Source: Symbiodinium kawagutii
Taxonomy: Eukaryota; Sar; Dinophyceae; Suessiales; Symbiodiniaceae
Direction of reading: 5' to 3'
DNA: 64,000 bases
Assembly: GCA_009767595.1 (NCBI GenBank)
Contig: VSDK01016770.1
Coordinates: 397,203-461,202, forward strand
Part shown: positions 22,751 through 35,628 of the stretch, in pieces
Layout: each line of letters starts with the position of its first letter
How positions within the stretch are numbered: the stretch's first letter is position 1
Notes under the pieces: model-generated
Told to the model about the DNA's origin: nothing
Database searches by the model: none
Seen by the model: the letters and a program-made list of their open reading frames with translations, nothing else
Program-made: the position numbers and the translations under genes

Positions 22751-25700
22751 TCAAAAACAGTCCTTGGCACAGGCCATGAAGTCCATGACGTCCATGTCGG
22801 CTTCCAGCTTCGTTTTGGCCACTCTTGGCGCAGCCGATGATTTACGTTTGGGTTTGGCAGCTGGTGACTCCCTGGCTAAAACCAATCCAGCGCCAGACTT
22901 GATGAACATTTGGTTCGGATCTGGGGGCAAGGTGAAAGGGTTAGTGTTTACCGTTTTCACTGATGGTGTTTCCTTTTCTTTAGTTGTTTTGCCTTGGGAG
23001 TTTAGTCGAAGCTGCACCTGGGAAAATCCATGGAATTGGCCCTGGTGGAACACAAGGGACAACTGAGTTTTGTCAGGAGCTTGGTCGAAAGGATTTGATT
23101 CCTGTTCGATGGCTGTCTTCCTAATGGCTGTCTTCCGTTCGATGCCCACTTTTTCCTGTCACTGGAACGAACGAAATCTGCAAAAATCGGAACACCCCAC
23201 TGAATTCTAATCTGATTCGGTTGCATGGGGGCCAAAGCTAATCTTTGGGAATAGATAGATATGATAGGATGATAGGCTGATAGGCTGATAGGCTTGCCTG
23301 ATGTCAACAATAATTTTCTGCACAAAAACGCTTTAAAGAAACCTTTGCCTATAGTGTTCTACATAAGTTAAGGAAGAAGTAAGTAGTAAAGGCATTGCAT
23401 TGCGATGTTGTAGGCAAAATATACTTTGACTGCTATGGCCATGACTATAGGCTGAGGCTATAGGTAGGCTATAGGTTGAAAGATTTATAGAAGCAGCCAA
23501 GTTATAGATAGTTAATAGTTAGTTATTTTTCTTTTCATCTAGTATAGTCTGATACTTTCATTTTTATCCTTATCCAGAAATAAACTGATTTTGGAACTTA
23601 CCCAATTTAGAAGACTGGATGGATAGGAAAAAGGTAGTGGTCAGTGGTAGGCAGGCAAGTGGTGAGCTGCAAGTTGTAAAGTAGTTAATTAGCACACCAA
23701 GTTCTACGCACCGAACCAAAGCTAAGTACACTGACACCAACACCCAAATTGATCAGGCAGCCGGTCCTTCTGAAACTTGTCGAAAGCTGCCACAACCACC
23801 GCGGGAATGCTCTTCTTGGGGATCTTGAGGACGTTGCTCAAGAACGATGACATCTGCTTAGAGTCGGACAAAATTTGTGCCGTCTGCTCTGGGGCAGACG
23901 GACGGAGCATAATCTCTGCCACCATGCAAATGTAGAGTTCCACAGCGAAATTGTGCGCAGTTGGCTGGTTTCCGCTGATCTTCTCCAATTTCTGGATGGC
24001 ATTGCTCCTCTTGATGGGCTCGTGAAGCAGCAGGTCATCTTTCCAGCCAAGGATCATGTGACAATACGTCTCGTAGAGCTGAATCTTCTTCAGGCCTGAA
24101 TGGCAGTGTCGTTGATATGAGTTGAACAAAATGATCTGAAAAAGTAAACCTGAAGTTTTGCCATGGACTGGAAAATCAAATCAAATCATATCATATGATT
24201 TTAGATCGAGGTCGACGACGAGGAAGTGTCAACCTCAACCAGAAAGTGTCAATGTCAACTTTAATCAAGGTGACTCCAAGAATCAATGACGAGTGACGAG
24301 TATGAAAAAAGGAATCTCTTATCTCTTAGTCATAGAGTCATAGAGTCATAGATTAGTAGCAGCAGCATGCTGAATACCGTTCATGCTGAATACCGTTACC
24401 CGTGTACTGTATTTAGTTTCATGGTACATCAAATGGCATCTTATATCATAGATAGATTATGATTCAGATTAAGATTAGATAAAAGATAATATAATGTAAT
24501 GAGTAATGAGTGACGTTACGTTACTTTACTAAAATTAATTACTTTGAAGGGAGCCATGAAGGGAGGCATGAAGCCCACAGGCCTTCGAGACTGGCCTGAA
24601 GCTCTTGGACATGCTCTTTGTCATTGAAATATGCCACGATGTCTTTAAGAGGCTTCATCTTGAGCCAGTCCTCTTTGTGGGCAGTGATGGTATCCACAAT
24701 TTTCAACAACTCTCGGTGTACTCCGAGCACAGAAGCCTTGCCAGCATCGAGATGAGTCGCAACTTCTTCAGCAGCATCCACAATGTGCTGGGTCAGGAAC
24801 TCAATGACCTGAGGCTTCTTGTCCATGTCAATGGCCAAATCACCATCCCGCTCAACGGCCAGCAAATTCAGCAGGGCCATCACTCCCATATTGATGTCAC
24901 TTCCTTCAATCCAAGGGCCATCCTTCATGAAGGGTGGTTTGCTGTCATTCGGAAGGTCGAAGTCGCAAACAATTTTGATAGATCTCAACTGCCTTTCCAC
25001 ACCATTGCCCAAAGAGTTGCGGATGGAAGTGTCCATGTTCAACAAGGCTGATTTGTGCCCCTGGCCAACCAGTACACGACACCACGCCAAAGGCTTTCCC
25101 TGAAGTTTGTTCTCAAGGTCTCCGATCGCCGTCGCCAGCTTCAGCAGCTGTGATGGGACAGGAGTGATAGAACCACCTTTAGTGCTGCTGCCTTAGCAAC
25201 TGTGCATGAGAAAAATGTCACTTGACCATCCCGTGCATGTGCACATTGACGTTTGAAAGGTTTGTTCCCAATGGATAGCATGTGAGGAAGCTGAAAAGAC
25301 TGAAAATGGTTGACTGACTGAGTGACTGCTTGCCGAATGGGATGGTGCAACTAGATGCAACGGTAACAGTAACAATGACAGCTACAACATTTCAACATAT
25401 CAAAAGATACACAGCAACTGATCTGATCAGTTTATTGCCTGCTTAACACCCATTGAGCACGCGAGTGCAAAAAAAATCAAAATCAAGAATCAAAATCCTT
25501 TAAAATTCAAAATCTAGAAAAAAGTGAGCGAGGAAGGAAGTAAGTTAGCTCAGTAGAGCTTAAAAGAATGGAAGTTCCATGGAAGCCCATCACAAAATCA
25601 AAATATTGAAATACCACTACATGATCATGATCAAACATTGTCAGGGAAAACCCTTTGAAACTCACCTCGACTTGAATTCCTTGTCAGCTAAGCGCAATAC

Positions 25701-27332
25701 TTTCGTTGATGTACTCTGTCACGGACTTCAAAAGCTTTGCGCTCGAAAACTTGTTGACGGCAACTGCTGCCTGGGTAAAGCTTTCTACCGTCAGCTTGCC
25801 CTCGTCCTCACAGTCACGCACGTATCCCAAGAGCCGCATGCACTCAAAAACAGCCAAGTTGATGGACGCTATCACATTCTCCCGCACTGTGTGCCAGTGG
25901 TCCACCTGCGTTGGAGTCAGAGTCAGAGTTGAGCTAAGCCTATGTAATTAAGTTATATGCAGAAAAAGAGCAAGGGAAGGGAACCAACATCCCTGATCAC
26001 TGATCCATATTTAAGATTAATCATACTGAATACTTATATATTGAAATTGTAATACTGTATACTGTATACTGTATAGGCATAGGTAGTTGCTTAGTTAAAA
26101 TTTGTCACTCAGTTCGGTAACTTAGGTAGTCAGTTTTTTAGTTAGTTAGTTAATTAGTTAGTACTGGTTAAAGTTGGTTAATTATTAGTTAGGTCAGGCA
26201 GTTTAGTTTGGCTAGTTACTTTACCTAGTTAAGTTTAGTTACTTAGGTAAGGTAGAAAAGATAGTGAGTCAATCAGTTTGTAGTTAGTCAAACAGTTCGT
26301 TAATTAATTAGTTTGTTTGTTTGCTAGTTCATTAATGAATAAGTTAAATAAGAATCAGAATAAACAATTGTTGGTTTTTGTTAGTTAGTTGGTTAGTGTC
26401 TCTAGTGTTTAGTAAAGTAATTCGAGGAGGGCCGAATTTGATTCGATAAACACACTGACACTGACACTGACTCTTAAAGTAATCAACATTTTATGATATA
26501 TATATATATATAAGTATAAGTATCTTTATATCATATGAATCATATGTATGAGTCGGAGTCACAGTAGATAAATATCATCATAATCATGACATTGCACTGT
26601 CGAATCATTGTTGCTACTACTGCTTCTACCACTACCACCGCTTTAAATACTCTAAACATCTCTAAATCTAAATCTCTAAATCTAAACATTACAAAAACAT
26701 GAACGAATAATAAGAATAAAAAATGAATCATGAATCATGAACATTCAGATTCAAGATATGGATATTGTAAGTTGTAAGTTGTAAGTAATTCAAATCTTTT
26801 GGGAATCATAGAATCATAATGATAATGATAATAATTAATAAATAATAAATAATAAATCAAATGCATCCTGGCCCCTGGCCTTCCAAGCTTTCAGCAACTT
26901 CGCCACGCATCTCATTTGCGTTCCTTCCACATGGGGTAGCAAGTCGGATCGAAAGTTGGACTCCTGAATGACTTCAATGAAGAACTGAAGTGCATCGGCG
27001 AGATGTTTGCCAAACAGCTCTGTCACCTTGGGAAGTTCTTGCAGCAATCGGCTCACGTTCTCCTCCTGGTTCTCCACCGAATTGGGCTGCTCCTGTAGCT
27101 TGTCGAACAATTGTTTGGCATGAACCAATTTGTCCACGATGTGGGTTTCACCGCCAGCCACCAACGCAAGCAATCCACGGGCACTGTCAGTGGTAATTGC
27201 TAACCCCACTGCAGTGGTAGGAAATTCTGCCATAATTTGTTTGCAAGATTCACGGACATGGTCGTCAGGGATCACATGCTTTGCTGCCCGTTCAAGGCCT
27301 GCCCACCAGGTCCTCAGAGACATGAGGACATG
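22751..27332 (-). CDS. Five-exon gene, unknown helical protein
   Basis: Exons are 27332-26868, 25905-25666, 25147-24539, 24135-23722 and 23155-22751; each begins in phase 0. Together they give about 650 residues of mainly helical, soluble protein ending in a basic stretch (AAKPKRKSSAAPRVAKTK) and DFMACAKDCF before TGA. Other parts include ITTDSARGLLALVAGGETHI (exon 1), NLAVFECMRLLGYVRDCEDE (exon 2) and NMGVMALLNLLAVERDGDLA (exon 3). The first exon lacks a GT donor near its end and seems to use CAG|GATGCA or AAG|GCCAGG. The second has an in-frame TGA (25684-25686) six codons before a consensus donor GTGAGT. Exits from exons 3 and 4 are not fully resolved. The 5' end was not found. No domain is recognised. 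Confidence 0.55.
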
Positions 27333-27454
27333 CTTTGAACATGTCATTGTCACCAATGTCAATGTTTGCATGGTTTGATCATCGATAATTAACTTGTACC
27401 AAAACTTACTTAATCGTGGAAGGAGCAGAAATACAATAGGCAAGAGGCAATAGT

Positions 27455-27479
27455 AGTGGTAGTAGTAGTAGTAGTAGTT

Positions 27480-27512
<33 letters not shown>

Positions 27513-27518
27513 ATAGTC

Positions 27519-27564
<46 letters not shown>

Positions 27565-27565
27565 C

Positions 27566-27598
<33 letters not shown>

Positions 27599-27600
27599 TA
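27455..27600. repeat. (AGT)n microsatellite
   Basis: About 45 AGT triplets with rare interruptions, lying between the gene ending at 27692 and the next one downstream. Confidence 0.95.
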
Positions 27601-27691
27601 GTTAGTTTGTAGTTTGTAGTTAGAATTAGAATTAGATGTAGTTGTAGTGATTAATAGCCCAGCCCAGGAAGAACAACGCTTTTGCTGAAAC

Positions 27692-30600
27692 CTAGCCCAG
27701 TTGCTTCATGAAACCCATCTTGATGAAGGACTGCATCTTCGTGCTCAGCAAGTGCTTCTTCTCCAAAGCAGCTTTTGCCCCACGGTTCTCAAGCGTGGAT
27801 CCGCCTGTTCCCTCCTGTGCGCTGGAAGTCTGCTGTGCAACCATGTAATTTCTGATAGACACGTTGGCGTTGGATTTTTGAAACCATCCATCGTACAGCA
27901 GTGCAGAGTTTTTACTGACACATCATCGCACATCTGATACTGATACTGATACTGTTTCCGTACTGATACAGTTTTTGCTCCTGTTTACTCTGTCGGAATG
28001 AACTATTATCTGTTAGTTCAGCGATTCACGATTCATATCATATCATATCATTGATCAAATCAAATAATATTCATTCATTCATTCATTCATTCATTCATTC
28101 ATTCAGTCAAGTCATATCAAATGTAAACAATAAAATCATGTCATAAATGTAAACTGTTTCAGAAGTTACGTACTCGAACAGTGCCAAGAAATATCCATCC
28201 ACCAGGACAAGAATCACCACAATTCGCCACTGACTGCAACCCAATAAAATCATGAAAATTAAACTAGATAAGATGATGGTTCCATAAGATAAGATAAGTT
28301 GAGTTTAGAATTTCAGAAAAATTGACACCTGGGCCATACGGCCATATACGAGTCAAAATTTAGGATTGGAAACACAGAACATAACATAACATAATCTTAC
28401 ATGAAAAAATATTAAACTATCGTTCCTGCGTATCATCAAACAAACATATGAATGACCTCAGTACCCTAGCCTATGCCTACGCTTCCTATGACTCCTGACT
28501 CCTACGACTTCGACTATGTGTCTAAGCTGTGAATAGCAATGTATGAATCCGTGATTCGTTACATAAAAACAAAGGTCAATGGCAATGGCAATGTCACTGT
28601 CACTTGTTAGCGGCAAATTGAATCCTACTTGGGACTTGGCCTGTTTTTCCTCGAACTCTGCCGCCCGTCCTCTGGAAACTCAATGGCAGCAGTCTTGCAG
28701 ATCTGGATTTCGAAGACCACTTGGTCTGAGTAGCCTGTTCCAAGCTGTTCTGGCGTGCTGTTGGGATCAAAGTCCGACGGCAGGGTTGCCAAGTCCAAGG
28801 TCGGAACAGGAAGCCTCGCACAACCGAGAGAGGAGTGGAGCAGTTCCCGATCATTGCCAGTGACTGTGGCATCACTTTTGTTTGAACTGAACGTCCAATA
28901 CACTGGTACCTTCACAAAAGGCGCCAACTAACCAGGCCTTTGACTAAAACTATGACTATCATTGAATGTATCATGAATCATCATTTTCAGGACGATAATT
29001 TACAAACAATGACTCTTGTAACTTGTAACTTGTAGCTTGCAAAGAGTCCGGTCAGGTCTATCATGGTCTGCCTATTTTTTGGATACAGCTTGCCTGGAAA
29101 GGGTTGACTTCATTTTGGATTCTAGACCCATGGCGTCAGGACCCTAAGCCGGGCTTTCTCAGCAAGGTGATTTTTGGAATTAAATTAAATCATCACAGCC
29201 CCGAGTCCTGAATCCTAAATTTCAGATCCACCCAGGCTTGTAGCTGACGGTATCAAGTAACCATCAATCTTCAATGGTTGCCTCTAGCATACCTAATACC
29301 AACCTATAATGCCGCAATGTCAATAAATTAAAAAAACATATCTATATTATATAATATATAAATATGTTATAACTTATATTTAAATTGTATAATATATATA
29401 TCAAGAAAAACATATTGAATCATCAATCAATTCATATCATTGCATACTACTATCAAACCATATCAGGAGAAACAACTACCTAGCCTAGACTGCGCAAAAA
29501 ACTAGCTGTTGTCTATGTAGCTGCCTACACTGCCTACACTGCCAAGAAACGCTGCCAAGCACGACCGAATCTTTGCCTCTGATTTGGATTTCAAAGCTTT
29601 ATCAATCCACAAGGTCAGAAGCTGGAGTTGGAAGTTTGCAGCAGCCATGAGCTTTGGTTTCTCGTCAGTGAGATCAAGGTTGTCGACATCACATCCGAGA
29701 GCACGTAGGTAGACATTAAGGCTGACTGTGCTGTCAATTGGCAAAAAGCTCATGATGTTGAAGTACAACTGGGAAACTGACGGATCCTGCAAGCACGGGA
29801 CCATGTCAAATCATCAGTAGTTAAGTAGCTATTACAATTCGATACTGTATGTATACTATAAGAAGAATAACTCTAGACTAGACTATGCTTTACTAATCAC
29901 TAATACTGTACTAATCACGACTAATAATAAACTTATACTTGTACTTATTACTTATTTATCTATTAATATTATATGTTTTAATTCAAACTAGACTAAGACT
30001 ATACCACTACTACAATACTCCAGTACTACAACAACAGCAGCAACAACAACTACTACTACATTAATCATTGATAATGATTATGAATGATTGATATTATATT
30101 ATATTATTGATATTAAATTATATTCTAAATTGTAACTTAAATCATAGTTGAATTATGATGATTGATAAATGGTAAATAATATATTATATGATTAATACAG
30201 AATAAATTAAAAATTAAATAACATACAGTCACAATAGGGCGCTACTTATCATCAACACAGAACTGACTTACTCACTCACATGACATGACATGACATGACA
30301 TAACTTGACTTGACATAACAACTTAACTCGACTTGCCTTAACACAATGACTGATTCAATGACTCAACGACTCGATGACAAAAATCGAACATCGGAAAGGG
30401 CCGACCGCTTCCCAGGACTGTCCTCGAACTCCTTCAACAAATTCCCAGCTATGTGCATAATGATTTTGGACACTAGGGACGGCTTCAATGACCCCAGCAT
30501 AGTCAACTCGTCCACTGTCAATGTGGTCACCGACGTCTGTGGGGCCTTCTTGATCTTGCTGAATGTGTCAAACTTGAGTTGGGCCTGGGGGGTGAAATCC

Positions 30601-31262
30601 AACATGTCCTGGGAAAGAAGATCATCCTCTGAGATAACTTTGGCAGCGGACTCTTCCAGGGTCTTCGACAACTGTGCAAAAGCGCGGGCTCTCACCTTTC
30701 CCTCCCACAGCGTGTCGTCCGAAAAAGCCTGCTTCTTGGCTTCGAACTGGGACACAATCTTCTGCAATTTCGCGTTGCCTTTGCCACCTTTGCCACCTTT
30801 GCCACTACCTTTAGTAGGGGCTGGTGGAAGTCCATCGCCACTGGCCTCTGAAATAGGAACGTCGGGACGGAGAGGAGCAGGATGCTCGGTCGTGTCCTCA
30901 GGTAGTGAGGCCCGGCGCCGCTTGTCAGTGGGGGCAGGCAGTGAATGCGGCGTGGTGCCGCGGGTTCTCTTCGAAGGCAGCGCCGTCGTTGCCGAAGGTA
31001 CAATGCCAAATGAGGAGAACTTCAAGTCCATGTCATCCCCCTCCGAGTCAACATCTTCCACCGACCCAGGGCCAAGGCTGGAAGTATCCTCCCTACCAGA
31101 AGCGGCTTCTTGGAAATCGGCCACTTTCTTCTTCACCTCATTCTTTGACTGAATCTGCTCACCAATCTCAACGATGTCTGCCTTCATCTTGTTGAAGGAG
31201 GATGCCGCTGCTGATCCTGTGTCATGCCCACTAGCCTGATCCAAAGCAGTGGGAGCAGCTGA
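27692..31262 (-). CDS. Four-exon gene, unknown protein with basic linker
   Basis: Exons are 31262 to about 30390, 29786-29529, 28927-28629 and 27851-27692 (TAG). Joins 2-3 (phase 0) and 3-4 (phase 2, CCCAA|GTAGGA to TGTCTATCAG|A) are consistent. Exon 1 encodes an acidic to basic region with likely nuclear-localisation-like clusters (PSKRTRGTTP, PTDKRRRASLPED) and a Gly/Lys linker (TKGSGKGGKGGKGNAKLQ), then an amphipathic part with TPQAQLKFDTFSKIKKAPQT. Exon 3 contains VKVPVYWTFSSNKSDATVTG. The C-terminus is basic and helical (TKMQSFIKMGFMKQLG). I recognise no domain; the basic clusters suggest a nuclear protein. The exon 1 donor is uncertain (GTTCGA fits phase 0). Confidence 0.55.
28070..28108. 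repeat. (ATTC)n microsatellite
   Basis: Seven to eight ATTC units inside an intron. Confidence 0.9.
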
Positions 31263-31435
31263 CTTGGTAGGATTGTAATTGAGGAGGTGGTGGTGGCAGT
31301 GATAGCAGCAGCAGTAGCAGTAGCAGTCATTGAGTCATATAAATATGTCAAAATCTATAGTCTATAACTATAGACTGTATAGACTGACTATAACTATAGA
31401 CTATACTACTACTAATACTAATAACTATGACTATA

Positions 31436-31477
31436 ACTATAGTCTATAGTCTATAGTCTATAGTCTATAGTCTATAG
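31436..31477. repeat. (CTATAGT)n minisatellite
   Basis: Five consecutive CTATAGT units, preceded by looser TATAGACTATAACT words from 31,350. Confidence 0.9.
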
Positions 31478-32082
31478 TGTACAAGTGATTTTTGATGATT
31501 GATTCAGATTGATATTGATTGAATTGATATGTGTTAATGAAGTTAATGATCTCATATCATAGAGATCAGATCTATCGATAGTCTATCTATCGTCTATCGA
31601 CATCATCTCTGATGATGAATGACCACATCATACCCGACTAGTAAAAGAATTACTACCAGTAGCAATAGCTTTTTATTTTTGATAGAATTCAGAATTACCT
31701 GCAATCATAGCAGCAATAGTAAGTGGCTAATTAGTAGTTCGTAGTAAGTGAGTAGTTGAATAGTAATCAGTGGTAGAGTAGAGTCGTAGTAGTCTAGTCT
31801 AGTCTAGTAATAGTGGACCATATGATACAGTAATGATACATATAGTTGTGGCGGTGGTAATACTTTTTTTGCTAAATAATGATTCAATAAGTCAAACAGT
31901 TGTTCATACCGTCATACAGAGTCATACATTGTAAGTTACCGAGTCACAATGTCAGAGTCAGAGTCACATAGTCCAGTCATAGAGACAGTGACATAGAGTT
32001 GTTCAGGTCACTGGTCACTATGATTGATTGATTTACCGATTTACCGCCTATTTACTGAATCCAACAAACCCAAACAAATGAT

Positions 32083-33820
32083 TCAGAAATCAAGGGTTTG
32101 GTCCAGTTGGTCACAATCTGTCGCGGAAAATTTTCCCTCCAGTTTGCCAAACATGCGCTGACGCACTAGCACCCCAACACCCAGCCATCTGGCCTTTTCC
32201 TTTGAAGCAGAATGCCGCGTTCCAAGACGCACCTTCCTCGAACCCTCCATGATCGCAACGACCAATTTGCCCTTGTCCGTCAGGACTTTCATCTTCAACT
32301 CCTGCGCTCAAATGAATTGACCTGACTATGATTATGTTTCAAAATAGATTAAAATAAGTAGTCCATTTGGACGCTTCATACCTTATAATTTTAGTTGAAT
32401 TAACTAACAGTTAACAGGAAGTATGAAAACAACTTACTCCCATTCAATAATGAAAGAAAGTATAGTATCATTCAATTCATATCTTTTTATCTCAGCCACG
32501 TATTGAAAGAAAGAAATGCAGAAAATAAATTGAAATAGCAAATTGTAGTTTTTACCCCCTAAGTAGTGAATTCTAATTTGACATAGTGAGTTTTACCCCA
32601 AAATGAGTTTACCCTCCCTCGTTAAGTGTGATGGACGAGGTTGTTCCTTGCGCTGCCCCTCCGCCCACACCCAGTGCCTCTTCCACGAAGCGGCGCTGCT
32701 TAGCTTCTCCACCGATCAAGGCAAGAGAAAATCCCTGCTCTTCCAGAAACTGGGCGATGGGCTTGACAGCAGCTTCGTCGTAGAACTCACAAAATTCCTC
32801 CTCCTTTCTGAACGTGGCTAGGTCTATTTGCTCTTTGCGGGAGTTCCTTCGGCCGCTCTGGGTGTCGCAAGCCTCAATCCGTTTTTCCTCCCACTTCGCA
32901 AAAGCGTCCTGAGACGTGCAGGAAAACACATTGGAGCTTCACAGTACTAATACCTTGCCCAATTCGTCAGCAAACCGTATACCGTATACCGTATACCGTA
33001 TGCCTTATATTATATACCATGACCATACCTTTCAAATATTCTGAAAATCCTACATCCTGCATACCTACAGCCTACATCCTACATCTGCTACTTTCAAACT
33101 GCAGGGCTCCAGGACCCTAGATGGTGTCATTGCATGTTTGCCTGACTGACTGATTGATTGATGTCCAAACTCACATCTCATCTACTGTGACTTTCTGTCC
33201 GGGCCCAGCCTCAGAATTATCAATCAGCGTGTTCACCTCCGACTGCTTGATGTTGTTGAAGTTGTAGCGACGGCATGACTCAGCGAAATCGCATTCAGCA
33301 CTCACTCACTCACTGCCCATCTTTGTCTCTCACTCACTCACTGCCCATCTTTGTCTCTAATTTCATCATCAAACCCACTCTGTTTTTTCCAGCCAGCTCA
33401 GAATCAGAATTTTATCACAGTTCACAGTTCCATTATCTTACGTCACATCATCTACCGTGTATATCCTTCACCCATCATCAGTCAGTCAGACCATCTATCA
33501 TCAGTCAGCCAACCAGTCTATAACTTTGTGCATTCTCAAAAAAACTGCTGAACTGCAAACTGTATACTTGTAAACTTGAAACTGCCTTACTTTCAACCAC
33601 TGTACTTGTGACTTGTGACTAAATATTTTTACTTACTTACTACTTACTTCACTTTCAACTTGTAACTTTGTTGACTTACTACTACTACATTCTTACAACT
33701 TACAACTTACAACTTACATAACTTACCATTGAACCAGAGCCGAGTTGGAGCTTTGAACTGCAGCTGGGGAGCATTGCAAGAGCCACATTCGTTGCCTCTC
33801 TCAATAGTCCGATTGCCGTC
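32083..33820 (-). CDS. Multi-exon gene, unknown; one exon with a CxxC pair
   Basis: Exons are 33820-33727 (acceptor TTCTTTGTGCAG, donor GTAAGT), 33278-33186 (donor GTAGAT or GTGAGT), 32908-32613 (acceptor GCACGTCTCAG, donor GTAAAC) and 32301-32083 (TGA). Product parts are GNECGSCNAPQLQFKAPTRL, then CRRYNFNNIKQSEVNTLIDN, then EQIDLATFRKEEEFCEFYDE, then MKVLTDKGKLVVAIMEGSRK. The CxxC in the first exon suggests metal binding, but the second pair is not seen. Not all phases can be joined without adding exons or shifting a donor, so this may be two genes. The first and third exons have textbook splice sites. Function unknown. Confidence 0.5.
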
Positions 33821-34170
33821 CTGCACAAAGAATGGAAAGCTGCACGCTAAGCAGCAAAGGACTACGGACAAATGATTTTAAATAGACTAAATAGACTAGA
33901 CGAAAACACGTTGGGAATGGTAAATAAAGGGAGGTTCTTTGATTGAGTTGACTATAGACTGAGACTATTGACTATGAACAATTGCTAGATCAATGACCAT
34001 GACTTCTGACTACAATATAAATTGTAAGTTGTAGTTGTATTGTAACTTATAACTTATGACTTATGACTTATGACTCACGACCTATAACTCATGACTCATG
34101 ACCCATGACTCTGATTCATGCTGACTCATACTATGACTCTGACTCTGACTGTGACCATGAGATAATGAGA
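33821..34170. other. Intergenic or intronic AT-rich stretch
   Basis: Words such as ACTTATGACTT and ATGACTC recur. No exon found. Confidence 0.4.
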
Positions 34171-35600
34171 TATGATGAGCGTCCCAACCCTCCTTTCCTC
34201 CCTTTCCTCCTCCCCTCCTTTCCCCACCTCCTGGGCCCAGACGATGGTTCCAAAGCACGGAGTCTTCCAAAGCACGGAGTCCAAACATCAAGAGGGGACC
34301 AAAGATGATAGATGCCCATTGGGGTCACCAACCATGATAACCATGGTTAGATCATGGATCAAATATAGGTTTCAGGTTGATAATGGATTGGTTCTCAGGA
34401 CAATACTTGGATGGTTAATAGATGGCTAGTAGATACATGATCATAATTCAAAATTGATGAATATAACCACGGATAAACATCAATAATCATAAATGTTGAT
34501 TAAATTTTAAACACCAATGATTATGATAAGTAATTATAAACCCTTGCCTTCTCCCCAAAGACCTGCCACGGAGGACACGACCTCCCAAGACCCCCTCCGC
34601 CGACCTCCTCGGAGCCTCCCATTTATGATGGGATGTGTTGGGTCCATGTCCGGGAACATGTTGGGGTTTATGATGGGTTTATGTTGGGAACATGTTGGGG
34701 TTTATAAACATCATTGATCAATGATGATTTTAACATATTCTAAGTATACTAAATCACATTAAGATGTATAAACTTCCACCTTTTCTCCTTCTCCTCCCCT
34801 CCTTCCTGTCCTGTCCCCCAGGAAGTGGTCCAAGGTGAAGTCCTGGCCCCAGCTCCACGGCCGACCTCCTCGGCGCTCCCCTCCTTCCTGTCCTCTCCTC
34901 CCTCCTCCCCTCGCCGTCGCGGCAGCGCCCGGGCTTCCCCAGGCGGAAGCCCAGCGCCGTCTTGGACTCCTTTCTTCTATGGCACCCCAGCGACGGCCGA
35001 GGCCCACGAGGCCTCCCCCCCTCCGAGATCAGCGTCTCGGCGTCTCCGGTTTATCATGGGTTTATGTTAAGCTTATGGTGGGAAAAGGGGTGTCTTAGGC
35101 ACAGGAACATGTTGGGTCCATGTTGGGGTTATAGTGGGTTTATGTTGGGAAAAGATGGGATTTAGGAACATGACATGGGATGTTCCTCCCATTTATGATG
35201 GGAACATGTTGGGTCCATGTTGGGGTTATAGTGGGTTTATGTTGGGAAAAGATGGGATTTAGGAACATGACATGGGATGTTCCTCCCATTTATGATGGGA
35301 ACATGTTGGGTCCATGTTGGGGTTATAGTGGGTTTATGTTGGGAAAAGATGGGATTTAGGAACATGACATGGGATGTTCCTCCCATTTATGATGGGAACA
35401 TGTTGGGTCCATGTTGGGAACATGTTGGGAACATGTTGGGGTTTATGATGGGTTTATGTTGGGAAAGGGGTGTCTTAGTCACAGGAAGGGTGAAAGGTGG
35501 GAGGGTGAAAGGTGTTGTGGGGCACAGGGCCTCCACCTGAGTTCAAGGCCACGACCTGAGTCTTCTCCCCCCTTGTTATGGTGGGGTTGTGGTGAGCCCC
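34171..35600. repeat. Pyrimidine-rich, GC-rich island with minisatellite
   Basis: The plus strand carries repeated CCTCC/CCTTCC tracts at about 34,190-34,230, 34,540-34,620, 34,785-34,920 and 35,570-35,620, each followed by unrelated or GTTTATGATGGG-type sequence. The composition differs sharply from the AT-rich neighbourhood. Plus-strand frames such as RARASPGGSPAPSWTPFFYG are open but lack donors, so I regard the block as a repeat domain, possibly an inserted element, rather than a gene. Confidence 0.5.
35100..35465. repeat. 97-bp minisatellite
   Basis: The word CCTCCCATTTATGATGGGAA recurs at 35,185, 35,282 and 35,379, exactly 97 bp apart, with near-identical sequence between. Partial copies occur at both ends and an older one at 34,616-34,705. 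Within each unit GGAACATG and TTATG words are repeated. Confidence 0.95.
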
Positions 35601-35628
35601 TTCCTCTCCCCACCTTTCCCGTCTCTAA

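Noticed and set aside
24605..25051. Plus-strand frame of 148 residues
   Set aside because: It is antisense to a minus-strand exon of 203 codons with a clear acceptor; composition favours the minus frame.
30346..31152. Plus-strand frame of 268 residues
   Set aside because: It is the shadow of a minus-strand exon that has a nuclear-type basic pattern and consistent splice phases downstream.
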